Of a stretch of DNA of 64,000 nt, positions 1 through 8,179 are shown piece by piece. Numbering within the stretch: the first letter of the stretch is position 1; each line of letters begins with the position of its first letter. Under the pieces are notes generated by a model, which saw nothing but the letters and a program-made list of their open reading frames with translations, made no database searches and was not told the origin of the DNA. Location of the stretch: positions 166,279 through 230,278 of the forward strand of contig NZ_WBMS02000009.1 of NCBI RefSeq assembly GCF_008923205.2, written 5' to 3'. This DNA comes from Actinomadura physcomitrii. Its GTDB lineage: Bacteria; Actinomycetota; Actinomycetes; Streptosporangiales; Streptosporangiaceae. Position numbers and translations under genes: made by a program.

Positions 1-539
1 ATCGGCAGCAGCAGCAGGATGATCGCGACCAGGCCGGTCAGGTAGGTGTAGCGCTGCGCGGTCTTCGGGGTGAACGACAGCGGCGCGTCGGTCTTGGTGG
101 TGTCCCGCATGATCAGGACCGCGGCCACGAACAGCCCGATCCCGACGAACGTCCACAGCAGCTGGCCCGGCGCGTCCGCCGCGTCCTTGATCAGCTTCTT
201 GCCGGCCAGCTGCGCGGCCTTCTTGGTGTCGCTGGTGTCCAGGTCGAGCCGGTAGATCATCGCCAGCCCGAGCCCGTTCAGCGCCACCGCCAGCGGCAGC
301 AGCAGCGGGTCGGCGTACGGCAGGAACTTCGCCTGCACGAAGTAGGCGGCGAGCGCGAGCACCACCAGGCCGCCGCCGATGGTGAACAGACCCGCGGGGA
401 TGTGCCCGTCGCGGGCCAGCCCGACCTCCGCGAACGCCGACAGCGTCAGCACCATCGCGAACGCGAGCACCGCGAACGACGCCGCGTTACGCCGCTGGTA
501 CGGCAGGACCGCCCTGATCTGCTCCCCGAGCGAGTTCAT
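1..539 (-). CDS. rodA: FtsW/RodA-family peptidoglycan glycosyltransferase (N-terminal part)
   Basis: The visible N-terminal 179 codons encode several hydrophobic helices separated by short charged loops, and the gene runs off the left edge. SEDS proteins of this family polymerise lipid II into glycan strands in the membrane. The ATG at 539 overlaps the stop of the phosphatase gene upstream (ATGA), so the two are probably translationally coupled. The order fhaA, fhaB, pstP, rodA matches the conserved actinobacterial pbpA/pknA/pknB cluster. Assignment to RodA rather than FtsW rests mainly on this context, because the catalytic half lies outside the window. Confidence 0.8.
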   Translation of the reverse strand, partial: MNSLGEQIRAVLPYQRRNAASFAVLAFAMVLTLSAFAEVGLARDGHIPAGLFTIGGGLVVLALAAYFVQAKFLPYADPLLLPLAVALNGLGLAMIYRLDLDTSDTKKAAQLAGKKLIKDAADAPGQLLWTFVGIGLFVAAVLIMRDTTKTDAPLSFTPKTAQRYTYLTGLVAIILLLLP

Positions 540-2125
540 CTATGGCTACCCCCGTCGGACGGGCAGTCCTCGATGGTCGGGTTGCTCGCCTTGCACGCGT
601 CGCGGTGGTCGCCGAGCTCCCTCAGCTTCGCCTCGGCCTCCTGCTGCCCGACGAACGCGAGGCCGCCCTTGGTGACCGCCGTCGCGTCCGACGTCGGCAG
701 CTCGCTCAGCGGGATGTCGCTGTTGGTGACCTTCTTCTGCTCGCAGTCGCGCCGGCCCTGCCCCTTGACGACGACGACCTTGCCGGACTCCTCGGTCAGG
801 ACGTACTTGCACACCCGGTTCTTCAGCTCGTTCAGGGCGGACGGACCGTCCACGGAGTAGGTCGCCTTCACCTGCTCCCGCAGGTCCGTCGGGAGGTCCG
901 CGAGCAGGATCGGCGGGTTCGGCTGCTTGTCGGCCTTCCGGGACAGGCTGATCCCCGGCACCTTCTGGGTCGTCCCCCGGTACAGGACGACCTTCCCGTC
1001 CTCCGCACCGACGTAGTAGCCGTTCCGGACGTTCTGCACCAGCACGAAACCGCCCGCCACCACGGCCACCACGACCACGCCCGCCACCACGATCAGCCAC
1101 GTCCAGCGGCGCGCGCCCCCGCCGCGCCGCCGCTGCGGCGCCGCCATCTGCTCCTGCATGCCCTGCGGCATCGCCCCGGGCGGCCTTGCCATCGGCTCCT
1201 GCATCGGCATCGGCGCCGGCGGCGGCATCTCGTCCACCGCGACCGGCGGCTGCGGCATCGTGTCCCGCAGCTGCGCCGCCCGCCCCGCCGGGGTGTCCGC
1301 CACCGTCACGTTCGGGCCCGTCCCGCCGCCCGGCGGCTCCGGCGGTGCCGCGTTCGCCGCCGCGCCCACCGCGTGCCCCGGACCGCCCGTCGGGGGATGC
1401 CGCTCCAGGTCCACCACGTCCGCGACCACGCAGGTGATGTTGTCCGGCCCGCCGCCCCGGTTCGCCAGGTCGATCAGCTGCCGGACCGCCTGCTCCGGCT
1501 CGTCCACATCCGTCAGCACCTGGAAGATCGTCTCGGCCGTCACCACGCCGGACAGGCCGTCCGAGCACAGCAGGTAGCGGTCCCCGACGTTCGCCTCGCG
1601 CAGCGACAGGTCCGGGTCGACCTCGCCGCGGCCGTCCAGCGCGCGCAGCAGCAGCGACCGCTGCGGGTGCGTCGCCGCCTCGTCCGGGCTGATCCGGCCC
1701 TCGTCCACCAGCGACTGCACCAGCGTGTGGTCGTGCGTGATCTGGAAGAGGCTGCCGTCCCGCAGCAGGTAGGCGCGCGAGTCCCCGATGTGGACCAGCG
1801 CGACCTGGTTGCCCGCCCACAGCATCGCCGTCAGCGTCGTTCCCATGCCCTGCAGGGCCGGGTCGGACTCCACGATGCGGTGCAGGTTGTCGTTGGCCGT
1901 CTTCACCGTGTGCTCGAGCGCGGCCAGCAGCTCGCTCGCGGGCAGGTCCTTGTCCAGCCCGCGCAGCGCGTCGATCGCGGCGGCACTGGCGATCTCGCCG
2001 CCGACGTGTCCGCCCATCCCGTCGGCCACCGCGAGCAGGTGCGCCCCCGCGTACGCCGAGTCCTCGTTGCCCTCGCGCAGCATGCCGACGTCGGAGCGCG
2101 CGGCGTAGCGGATTCCCAGTGTCAT
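536..2125 (-). CDS. pstP: PP2C-family serine/threonine protein phosphatase, membrane anchored
   Basis: A 529-residue protein. Residues 1-240 are a PP2C domain with the metal-binding motifs GNED (19-22), DGMGG (35-39), SDG (188-190) and GGGPDN (224-229). A Pro/Met-rich linker (about 245-335) leads to one membrane helix at about 341-363 and an extracytoplasmic tail of about 165 residues with several cysteines. PstP dephosphorylates PknA, PknB and their substrates, countering them in control of growth and division. I start it at the ATG at 2125, whose first residues MTLGIRYAARSDVG are the usual start of the fold; that ATG overlaps the fhaB stop. A longer frame continues upstream only through fhaB in the wrong frame. 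Confidence 0.93.
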   Translation of the reverse strand: MTLGIRYAARSDVGMLREGNEDSAYAGAHLLAVADGMGGHVGGEIASAAAIDALRGLDKDLPASELLAALEHTVKTANDNLHRIVESDPALQGMGTTLTAMLWAGNQVALVHIGDSRAYLLRDGSLFQITHDHTLVQSLVDEGRISPDEAATHPQRSLLLRALDGRGEVDPDLSLREANVGDRYLLCSDGLSGVVTAETIFQVLTDVDEPEQAVRQLIDLANRGGGPDNITCVVADVVDLERHPPTGGPGHAVGAAANAAPPEPPGGGTGPNVTVADTPAGRAAQLRDTMPQPPVAVDEMPPPAPMPMQEPMARPPGAMPQGMQEQMAAPQRRRGGGARRWTWLIVVAGVVVVAVVAGGFVLVQNVRNGYYVGAEDGKVVLYRGTTQKVPGISLSRKADKQPNPPILLADLPTDLREQVKATYSVDGPSALNELKNRVCKYVLTEESGKVVVVKGQGRRDCEQKKVTNSDIPLSELPTSDATAVTKGGLAFVGQQEAEAKLRELGDHRDACKASNPTIEDCPSDGGSHR

Positions 2126-2634
2126 TTGCGCAGCTCGATCACGGTCTTGCCGATACGGACCGGTACGCCGGGGGGCACCGGCATCGGCCGGGTCACCTTC
2201 GTGCGTCCGAGATATGTGCCATTGGTCGAGCCGAGATCTTCCACGATCCACTGACCGTCCTGCGCATAAAGTCGGGCATGCCGGCTCGAAGCGTAGTCGT
2301 CGGTCACCACGAGCGTGGCGTCATTGGCGCGACCGATGGTAATGGGCACCCCCGTGAGATCGATGACGGTGCCGGCCCGCTCGCCCTGGACGACCACGAG
2401 CTTGCTGGGGGCGCCGCCCTGGGCGCCGCGGCGCGACGGCGGCGGGGGCGCCGCCGCCATCTGCGGCCGGCCCGCCTTCGGGGGCCGGGGAGGCTGGGCC
2501 GCCCGGGTGGCCGCCTTCGTCGCCGCCTTCGAGCCGAACAGGTCGGCCCTGATCACACCGACGGCCGCGATGACGAAGAGCCAGAGCACCGCGAGGAACG
2601 CCAGCTTGATCAGCGTGAGGGTGAAATCGGACAT
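2122..2634 (-). CDS. fhaB: FHA-domain membrane protein FhaB (FipA-like)
   Basis: A 170-residue protein with one N-terminal membrane helix (about 10-30), a Pro/Ala-rich linker (45-75) and a C-terminal FHA domain. The phosphothreonine-binding signature residues are visible: GR at 101-102, SSRH at 116-119 and LGSTNGT at 134-140. Family members bind phosphorylated PknA/PknB targets and link kinase signalling to the division and elongation machinery at the membrane. Stop and start overlap by four bases with pstP, and fhaA lies 11 bp upstream, so this is one operon. Confidence 0.92.
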   Translation of the reverse strand: MSDFTLTLIKLAFLAVLWLFVIAAVGVIRADLFGSKAATKAATRAAQPPRPPKAGRPQMAAAPPPPSRRGAQGGAPSKLVVVQGERAGTVIDLTGVPITIGRANDATLVVTDDYASSRHARLYAQDGQWIVEDLGSTNGTYLGRTKVTRPMPVPPGVPVRIGKTVIELRK

Positions 2635-2645
2635 CGGAGTCGGGG

Positions 2646-3401
2646 TTACTCCCTATCGCGGCGGAACACAAGGGTAGTGCGGCCCATCGTGACCCGGGAG
2701 CCGTCCACCAGCGTCACCCGCCGGATCGGCTGCCCGTTCACGAACGAGCCGTTGGTCGACCCTAGATCCACGAGCACGATTTCGGGACCTTCTACGCGGA
2801 TCTCGGCATGGTGCCGGGACACGCCCGGATCCACGAGACGCAGGTCGCAGTCGGTGCCGCGGCCCAGCAGGGTGACCGGAGTGTTGATCTCGTACGTGCG
2901 CTGCGTGGTGTCGGAGCCCTCCACCGCGGTCGTCACCAGGAGCCGCGGGTTGCCGGCGAAGGCCCCGCCCCGCCCGCCCTGCGGCACGTCGCTCACCGGC
3001 TGGCGGATCTCCCCGCCCTCCACGGTGGACCCCCGGATCACACCGGACCGGATGCGGAACATGCCCGTGGCGAGGTCCCCGGCGTTCTCGAACCGGACGC
3101 GCACCGGACCCACGAAGGAGTACCCCTGCTCCTTCGCGTACTCGCGCGCCAGGTTCGCGAGCTCCTGGCTCAGGCTGTCGGCGTACACCTGCAGCCGCTG
3201 CCCGTCCTGCTGAGAGATCTCGACGACGAAGTCGTTCGGGACCAGCGTGCGGCCCTGCGCCACGATCGCGGCCCGATCGTCCATCTCGCGCTGCACAGCA
3301 CTGGCCACCTCGACCGGCTGCAGCTCCGACTTGAAGGCACGGGCGAAGGCCCCTTCGACCATGCCCTCGAGCCGTCGCTCGAAGCGCTGAATGACGCCCA
3401 C
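2646..3401 (-). CDS. fhaA: DUF3662/FHA-domain protein FhaA
   Basis: A 251-residue cytoplasmic protein. Residues 1-115 form the DUF3662 domain and about 158-249 an FHA domain with GRG (180-182), SRHH (195-198) and LGSTNG (213-218). In mycobacteria FhaA binds phosphorylated MviN and restrains peptidoglycan synthesis. An open frame extends 52 codons further upstream, but the GTG at 3401 gives the family-typical start MGVIQRFERRLEG and has a GGAGG ribosome site just upstream, so I use it. It is the first gene of the fhaA-fhaB-pstP-rodA operon. Confidence 0.92.
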   Translation of the reverse strand: MGVIQRFERRLEGMVEGAFARAFKSELQPVEVASAVQREMDDRAAIVAQGRTLVPNDFVVEISQQDGQRLQVYADSLSQELANLAREYAKEQGYSFVGPVRVRFENAGDLATGMFRIRSGVIRGSTVEGGEIRQPVSDVPQGGRGGAFAGNPRLLVTTAVEGSDTTQRTYEINTPVTLLGRGTDCDLRLVDPGVSRHHAEIRVEGPEIVLVDLGSTNGSFVNGQPIRRVTLVDGSRVTMGRTTLVFRRDRE

Positions 3402-3528
3402 GGGCACCTCCTCTCCCCACTGGTAGACGATCGTATCGGTGCGAAGGTTCGCGAGAAGTATCCGAGTGCCAGACCACTGCCGCGACCGTGCTAGCCTTTT
3501 CACGCGCCCGGAAACGGGCCGACACCCT

Positions 3529-3611
3529 GGGCGGGTGGCGGAACGGCAGACGCGCACGGTTCAGGTCCGTGTGTCCGAAAGGATGTGAGGGTTCAAATCC
3601 CTCCTCGCCCA
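3529..3611 (+). tRNA. tRNA-Leu (anticodon CAG)
   Basis: An 83-base class II tRNA. The acceptor stem pairs 3529-3535 with 3604-3610 (one G-T wobble). The anticodon stem CACGG/CCGTG (3555-3559, 3567-3571) encloses a loop with CAG at 3562-3564. A variable arm follows, then a T stem GAGGG/CCCTC around TTCAAAT. The CCA end is not encoded. It reads the common leucine codon CUG. Confidence 0.96.
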
Positions 3612-3656
3612 CTTCGGGGTGCAGACGAAAGTCCCACCCCCACAGTGACGAAACGA

Positions 3657-3680
3657 CCCCGGAGCTGGCAAGCTCCGGGG
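3657..3680 (+). terminator. Intrinsic terminator after tRNA-Leu
   Basis: A perfect 10-bp stem CCCCGGAGCT/AGCTCCGGGG with a 4-base loop, followed by the T-rich stretch TTCTTGTCGTT. It sits 46 bases downstream of the tRNA and may also serve the convergent gene. Confidence 0.8.
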
Positions 3681-3752
3681 TTCTTGTCGTTACGGAGGCC
3701 AGTCTTCTGTGACCGATGGGACCGAAGGGACAGGCGCGCAGCCGCCGGTCGA

Positions 3753-4318
3753 CTAACACTTCTCCACGGGTGTCACGCTCTGGACGGTGTCGAGTGGGAT
3801 GATCTTTTCCCCCTTGCCGGTCATCAGAACCATGCCCTGCGCGGTGACGCGTGCGGCGGTTCCACAGACCGTGGTGTCCGACGTCGTCAGCCTGAGCAGC
3901 GGATTGTCCTTGGCCGGACCGTACCAGGTGACCGCGACGGCGGAGACGAGCAGGGCCGCGCATGCCAGGGTGGCGATGATGCCCTGGCGCAGGTTCCGTG
4001 CCGCGTCCAGGGCCTCACGGTGCTGGGTGACGGCCTCCGGCAGCAGGTCGTTCAGGGCGATGACGCGGGGACGGCCCTGGGCGGCGCTCCATCGCCGCCC
4101 GCGCGCGGATGACGGCCATGTTGGCCTCTTGGCTGGAGCGCGGCGAGATCGCCGGATTCCGCCGATCCGGGCCGGTCCGGCGACACCAGCTTGACCTCCG
4201 TCCGGGTCAGCGCTGCCGCCCGCGCGACGCCCGGTGCCGCCGCGACCCGGGCCGCCACGTCCCGGGACAGCGGCGCAAGTGAGACCATATGGCCGATCCG
4301 CTCCCCCACCTCCTCCAC
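3753..4318 (-). pseudogene. Frame-disrupted small membrane protein
   Basis: Coding character moves between frames. From the ATG at 4318 about 60 codons look genuine (starting MEEVGERIGHMVSLAPL). Coding character then seems to shift to a second frame (QEANMAVIRARAAMERR) near 4140-4080, and finally to a third frame that holds about 100 good residues to the stop at 3753. That last part has a soluble segment (ALNDLLPEAVTQHREAL), one strong membrane helix (GIIATLACAALLVSAVAV) and a short extracytoplasmic tail ending VEKC. The last frame has no plausible start codon of its own near its beginning. Either the gene is decayed or the assembly has indels. I do not recognise the family. Confidence 0.5.
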
Positions 4319-4345
4319 AGGGAAGGATCAGAGCGCGCTGACGGA

Positions 4346-4377
4346 ACGAGCCCCCGGCGCGCACGCCAGGGGCTCGT
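4346..4377. terminator. Hairpin between two minus-strand genes
   Basis: ACGAGCCCC (4346-4354) pairs with GGGGCTCGT (4369-4377) across a GC-rich loop. It lies downstream of the SDR gene, whose transcript it probably ends. The T run is weak. Confidence 0.55.
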
Positions 4378-4413
4378 CTCGGCGGTCGGTCCGCGCCGCC
4401 GCGTCGGGTGCTC

Positions 4414-5235
4414 TCAGGAGGCCCGAACCGTGACCCCCGCGACGGCGCCGCCGTCGACCAGCAGGTCGGTGCCGGAGATGAACGACGCGGCGGGGCCGAG
4501 CAGGAACTCGGCGGCCGCGGCGATGTCGGCGGGGGTGCCGGCCCGCTTGGCGTTGGACGCGTCGATCATCGCCCTCATGCCGGCGCCGTGCTCGCTGTCG
4601 AGCTCGGCACGGCCCATGGGGGTGGCGATGACGCCGGGGCTGATCGAGTTGATCCGGGCGCCGCGCGCGCCCCAGGCGGTGCTGGCGGCCTGGACGCGCA
4701 GCCGGTTGGCGTACTTGGCGAAGGCGTAGGCGGTCCCGCTGTCGGCGAAGGCGGACGCCTCGCAGATCGGAAGGGAGAGCAACTGGTCCGCCGGGGTGGT
4801 GGCGAGCTGTTGCTGCTGCTCGCGCGGGAGGCCCGGGTGGAAGTGGCCGGCCATGCTGGCGATCACGATCCCGGCGCCGCCGGGCGCGACGACCTCGCCG
4901 AACTCCTCCAGGACCAGCGCCACGCCCAGCAGGTCGACCGCCAGGACCGCCGGCACCGGCGCCTGCACGGGCGACAGCCCTGCGGTGTGCACCACCGACA
5001 GCACCGGGCCGAGGGAGTCGGCCTGCTCGGCCAGGGCGGCGACCGGCTTGCGCGAGGAGACGTCCACCCGCTGCGCGGTCACCCGGTGGCCCTCGCCGGT
5101 GAGCTGCCCGGCGACCGCGTCCAGGGTCTCCTGGTCGTGGTCGGCCACCAGGAGGTGGGCGGACGGGCTGATGCGCCGGGCGATGGCCTGCCCCATGCCG
5201 CCGACTCCGATGACCACCGCGACGTGCTGCGCCAT
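4414..5235 (-). CDS. Short-chain dehydrogenase/reductase
   Basis: A 273-residue NAD(P)-dependent oxidoreductase. The Rossmann glycine motif is GVGGMGQA near residue 10, the catalytic serine lies in IASMAG, and the catalytic pair is YAFAK (Tyr-x-x-x-Lys). A long insert before the active tyrosine (PREQQQQLATTPADQLL) is typical of a subgroup acting on hydrophobic alcohols or ketones. The ATG at 5235 has a strong GGAGGAG ribosome site. It lies 34 bp downstream of the acyl-CoA ligase gene on the same strand and is probably co-transcribed with it. The substrate is unknown. Confidence 0.88.
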   Translation of the reverse strand: MAQHVAVVIGVGGMGQAIARRISPSAHLLVADHDQETLDAVAGQLTGEGHRVTAQRVDVSSRKPVAALAEQADSLGPVLSVVHTAGLSPVQAPVPAVLAVDLLGVALVLEEFGEVVAPGGAGIVIASMAGHFHPGLPREQQQQLATTPADQLLSLPICEASAFADSGTAYAFAKYANRLRVQAASTAWGARGARINSISPGVIATPMGRAELDSEHGAGMRAMIDASNAKRAGTPADIAAAAEFLLGPAASFISGTDLLVDGGAVAGVTVRAS

Positions 5236-5269
5236 GCTCTCTCCTCCGGGCCGTGTCAGCCGGTCGGTT

Positions 5270-6826
5270 TCATTTGAGCGTGCCGTCCGTGACCAGCGCG
5301 CGGAGTCTCCTGCGGTCGAGCTTGCCGCTCGGCAGCGTCGGGATCCGCTCGCTCGACGTGACGACCCAGCGGGTCGGGACCTTGTAGGCGGACAAGCGCC
5401 GGCGGGTGTCGGCGGCGAGGGCGTCCACGTCGATCTCCGGGACGGCGGGCACGATGACCGCGCAGACCTCCTCACCGCGCGCGGGATGGTCGGTTCCGAT
5501 GACCGCGCACTGGGCGACCTCGCCGGACTCCTCGATCGCCGACTCGACCTCGAGCGGGGACACGTTCGCCCCGGACGACTTGATGAGGTCGCTGGTGCGC
5601 CCCACGTAGAACAGCCGCGGGTCGCCGGGGCGGCGGTAGACGCGGTCGCCGGTGTGGTACCAGCCGTCCTGGTCGAACACCTCCGACCGCTCGCGCTTGT
5701 TGTAGCCCGCCATCGTGCCCGTGCCGCGGATCAGCAGTTCGCCGACGTCGCCGTCGGGGACCGGGCGGCCCTCGCCGTCGACGATCGCGGTGTCGGTGAA
5801 GGCGAAGCCGCCGGCCGTCTCGGTCATGCTGCGGTGCACGGGGTAGCCGTCCGGGACGCCGTTCATGGCGAGGTCGAGCGGCCCGTCCCGCAGCATGGGC
5901 GCGGCGGCGAGGTCGCGCCCGGCGAAGGACGGGTGCTCGCGCAGCCGCTGGGTGAACGCGGGCCAGCCGACGACGCCGTTGCCGCGTTCGCGCTCGATCA
6001 GGTCGAGCGCCGCTCCGGCGTCCAGGCGCGGCAGGACGAGCACCGTCACCGGTTCGTGGAGCGCGCCCGTCGTGGCGAGGACGCCGCCGATCCAGAAGAA
6101 CGGCATCGCGCACAGGATCCGCGGCACGCCCTGGACGCCGGTGAGGGACCGGATCGCGGCGGGCCAGGTGGAGGTCTGCCGGGTGAGGGTGCCGTGCGTG
6201 TGGAGGACGCCTTTGGGGTCGGCCGTGGACCCCGACGTGTGCACCATGATCGCGAGGTCGGCGGGAGTCACCTCGTCCTCGACCGCCGCCAGCAGCCCGG
6301 CGGGCGCGACGGCGTCGCTCGCAGCGTTCCAGACGGTGGCCCAGGAGCGGTCGGAGTCGCCGGTGAGGACGATGCGGCGCAGGTAGGGCGCGGCGGGCAG
6401 GCACAGGTCCCCGGCCCGCTGGTCCGCGAGCCCGGGGAGCGCGGCCTCGAACCGCTCGGCGACGTCGATCGTGAGGACGCGGACCGGGGCGACGAGCACG
6501 GCGACGTCGGCCAGCCGCAGCACCTTCGCGATCTCGGCCGGGGCGTACAGCGTGCTCAGCGGGACGACGACGGCGCCGACGCGGCTCGCGGCGAGCCACC
6601 AGACCGCCCATTCGGTGTCGCTGGTGAAGAACAGGCCGACGCGCGTCCCCTTGCCCGCGCCGTGGCGGAGCAGCCACCGCGCCGCGAGCGCGGAGCGGCG
6701 GTCGGCCTCGGTGTGGCTCAGCCGGTCGGTGGGCGTCACCAGGTACAGATCGTCGCCGAACTCGCGCGCGGCGCGCTGGAGCAGGGCGGGGACGGTCGCG
6801 CGCGACCCGATGTCTGCCGGCGGCAT
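5270..6826 (-). CDS. AMP-dependent acyl-CoA synthetase/ligase
   Basis: A 518-residue ANL-superfamily enzyme that activates a carboxylic acid as acyl-AMP and then CoA thioester. The AMP-binding P-loop HTSGSTADPKG is present. The motif around YHTGD and the hinge GRTSDLIKSSG come next, and the catalytic C-terminal lysine motif is PSGKLDRRRL. I start it at the ATG at 6826 (MPPADIGSRATVPALL), because the longer frame runs into the divergent regulator. The tetR-like gene is divergent across a palindrome at 6864-6886 that overlaps the likely promoter. Substrate unknown; fatty, aromatic or steroid-derived acids are all possible. Confidence 0.9.
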   Translation of the reverse strand: MPPADIGSRATVPALLQRAAREFGDDLYLVTPTDRLSHTEADRRSALAARWLLRHGAGKGTRVGLFFTSDTEWAVWWLAASRVGAVVVPLSTLYAPAEIAKVLRLADVAVLVAPVRVLTIDVAERFEAALPGLADQRAGDLCLPAAPYLRRIVLTGDSDRSWATVWNAASDAVAPAGLLAAVEDEVTPADLAIMVHTSGSTADPKGVLHTHGTLTRQTSTWPAAIRSLTGVQGVPRILCAMPFFWIGGVLATTGALHEPVTVLVLPRLDAGAALDLIERERGNGVVGWPAFTQRLREHPSFAGRDLAAAPMLRDGPLDLAMNGVPDGYPVHRSMTETAGGFAFTDTAIVDGEGRPVPDGDVGELLIRGTGTMAGYNKRERSEVFDQDGWYHTGDRVYRRPGDPRLFYVGRTSDLIKSSGANVSPLEVESAIEESGEVAQCAVIGTDHPARGEEVCAVIVPAVPEIDVDALAADTRRRLSAYKVPTRWVVTSSERIPTLPSGKLDRRRLRALVTDGTLK

Positions 6827-6863
6827 GGGACCCACTCTCGACGATCGCGGTGCCCGGAGCCTA

Positions 6864-6886
6864 TTACGTACGATTCCCGTACGTAA
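6864..6886. promoter_or_regulatory. Perfect palindromic operator, probably for the adjacent TetR regulator
   Basis: TTACGTACG (6864-6872) and CGTACGTAA (6878-6886) form a perfect 9-bp inverted repeat with a 5-base spacer. It lies between the divergent ligase (start 6826) and tetR-like gene (start 6939), the usual position for a TetR-family operator controlling both. Confidence 0.8.
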
Positions 6887-6938
6887 AGGGCCGGATCTAC
6901 AATGGGCACCCGCCGAACCGCCGCGAAGGAACGCCGCC

Positions 6939-7565
6939 ATGCCCGACGCCCGAACGTCCGGTCCGACGGCGGGGCGCAAGCGGGACCCGCTGATCGAGCC
7001 CCGGGTCTTCGAGGCGGCGGTCCGCGTCTACGCCCGCGCGGGCTGGGGCGGCTTCACCTTCGACGCGGTGGCGCGGGAGGCGGGCGTCGGCAAGCCCGCC
7101 CTCTACCGGCGCTGGTCCGGCGGCGAGGAGCTGCTCGTCTCCGCGCTGCACAACCTCGACTTCCCGACCGCCCGGGACTGCGGCTCGGTCCGCGCCGACC
7201 TGCTGGACTACGCCCGGCAATGGGTGCACTGGTACCGGCATCCCGACCGGGCCCTTGCCGGCCGCCGGATCTCCCTCGACTCCCGCGCCCGCCCCGCGCT
7301 CGCGGCGCTCTACGAGGAGATGATCAACAGGCCGCGCACCGAGGCCGCCCGCGAGATCACCCGGCGGGCGGTCGCCCGCGGCGAGCTGGCGCCGGCGGTG
7401 CGGTCCTCGACGCTTCCCGACCTGCTCGTGGGCGCGATGTCCACGCACTGGGAGTCGACGCCCGAAGGCAGCCGCGCCCGCCTCCGCCGCACGTTCCCCG
7501 CCTATGCCGAGACGCTGGTCGACATCATCCTCGCGGGCGCGCAGGCGATGCCGCCGCGCCCCTGA
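6939..7565 (+). CDS. TetR/AcrR-family transcriptional regulator
   Basis: A 208-residue regulator. The N-terminal helix-turn-helix spans about residues 20-65 (FTFDAVAREAGVGKPALYRRW is its recognition region), followed by an all-helical ligand-binding domain. The ATG at 6939 follows an AAGGA-type ribosome site. The divergent acyl-CoA ligase and the palindrome between them suggest it represses that operon and itself and is released by a substrate or acyl-CoA product. That regulatory role is inferred. Confidence 0.9.
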   Translation: MPDARTSGPTAGRKRDPLIEPRVFEAAVRVYARAGWGGFTFDAVAREAGVGKPALYRRWSGGEELLVSALHNLDFPTARDCGSVRADLLDYARQWVHWYRHPDRALAGRRISLDSRARPALAALYEEMINRPRTEAAREITRRAVARGELAPAVRSSTLPDLLVGAMSTHWESTPEGSRARLRRTFPAYAETLVDIILAGAQAMPPRP

Positions 7566-7576
7566 CGCGCACCGGC

Positions 7577-7724
7577 TCAGGACAGCTCGTCGAGGACCGC
7601 CTCGGTCACCGTCTCGACCAGCGTGACGCCCGCGTCCATGGACGCGTTCCGGTCGGACAGGACCGCGATCGCGTACTCGTGGTCGCCCTTGATCCGGCCG
7701 ATGCTGTTGATCACCCACGGGCCG
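7577..7724 (-). pseudogene. 3' remnant of a serine hydrolase (class A beta-lactamase-like)
   Basis: Only the last ~49 codons remain, reading GPWVINSIGRIKG, then DHEYAIAVLSDRNASM, to a stop at 7577. This matches my recollection of the C-terminal strand of serine beta-lactamase-like hydrolases seen in Streptomyces and relatives. The catalytic SxxK part is missing, and the reading ends abruptly near 7724 where an unrelated gene fragment begins on the other strand. Confidence 0.65.
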
Positions 7725-8078
7725 ATGAACTTCGACTACAACGCGGCCAAAGCGGCGCTGAACAATCTCGCGAAGGGCCTGTCGGAGGAGTTCGGGCCGC
7801 AGGGGATCCGCGTGAACACGGTGTCGCCCGGCCCGGTCCGGACGGCGTGGTGGACCGAGGAGGGCGGCGCGGCCGACATCATCGCGCAGGCCACCGGCTC
7901 GGACCGGGACGCGGTCCTGGACGGCGGCGCGGCGGAGATGATGAGCCTGACGACCGGCCGGATGGCCGAGCCGCAGGAGGTCGCGGACGCCGTGGCGCTG
8001 CTGGCCTCGCCGCGCTCCGCGAGCACGACGGGCGCGGAGGTCGTCGACTCGGGCTTCCTCAAGGAGTCTAATCCATAA
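7725..8078 (+). pseudogene. 3' half of a short-chain dehydrogenase gene
   Basis: About 117 codons beginning MNFDYNAAKAALNNLAKGL, which is the SDR catalytic Tyr-x-x-x-Lys helix. GIRVNTVSPGPVRT and a normal SDR C-terminus (TTGAEVVDSGF) follow. The Rossmann N-terminal half (about 150 residues) is absent; the frame upstream of 7725 is the antisense of the serine-hydrolase remnant. It could be translated from the ATG at 7725 but could not bind cofactor normally. Confidence 0.75.
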
Positions 8079-8089
8079 GCAATCCTGCT

Positions 8090-8111
8090 AGAGATCATAA
8101 GATCTATCTCT
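8090..8111. promoter_or_regulatory. AT-rich inverted repeat before the flavin oxidase gene
   Basis: AGAGAT (8090-8095) and ATCTCT (8106-8111) flank a 10-base AT-rich centre, 69 bp upstream of the oxidase start. It stands out in GC-rich DNA and could be an operator or a weak terminator of the SDR remnant. Confidence 0.35.
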
Positions 8112-8179
8112 TTGACGTATGGACAGCCGGTGACCAGGATGGGCGGTGAGCGACGGGAAGAGACCCGAGAGGAGCCACG

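Noticed and set aside
542..2254. Long open frame opposite the PP2C phosphatase gene
   Set aside because: Arg/Pro/His-rich composition of antisense high-GC DNA, no domain; the opposite strand encodes a clear phosphatase.
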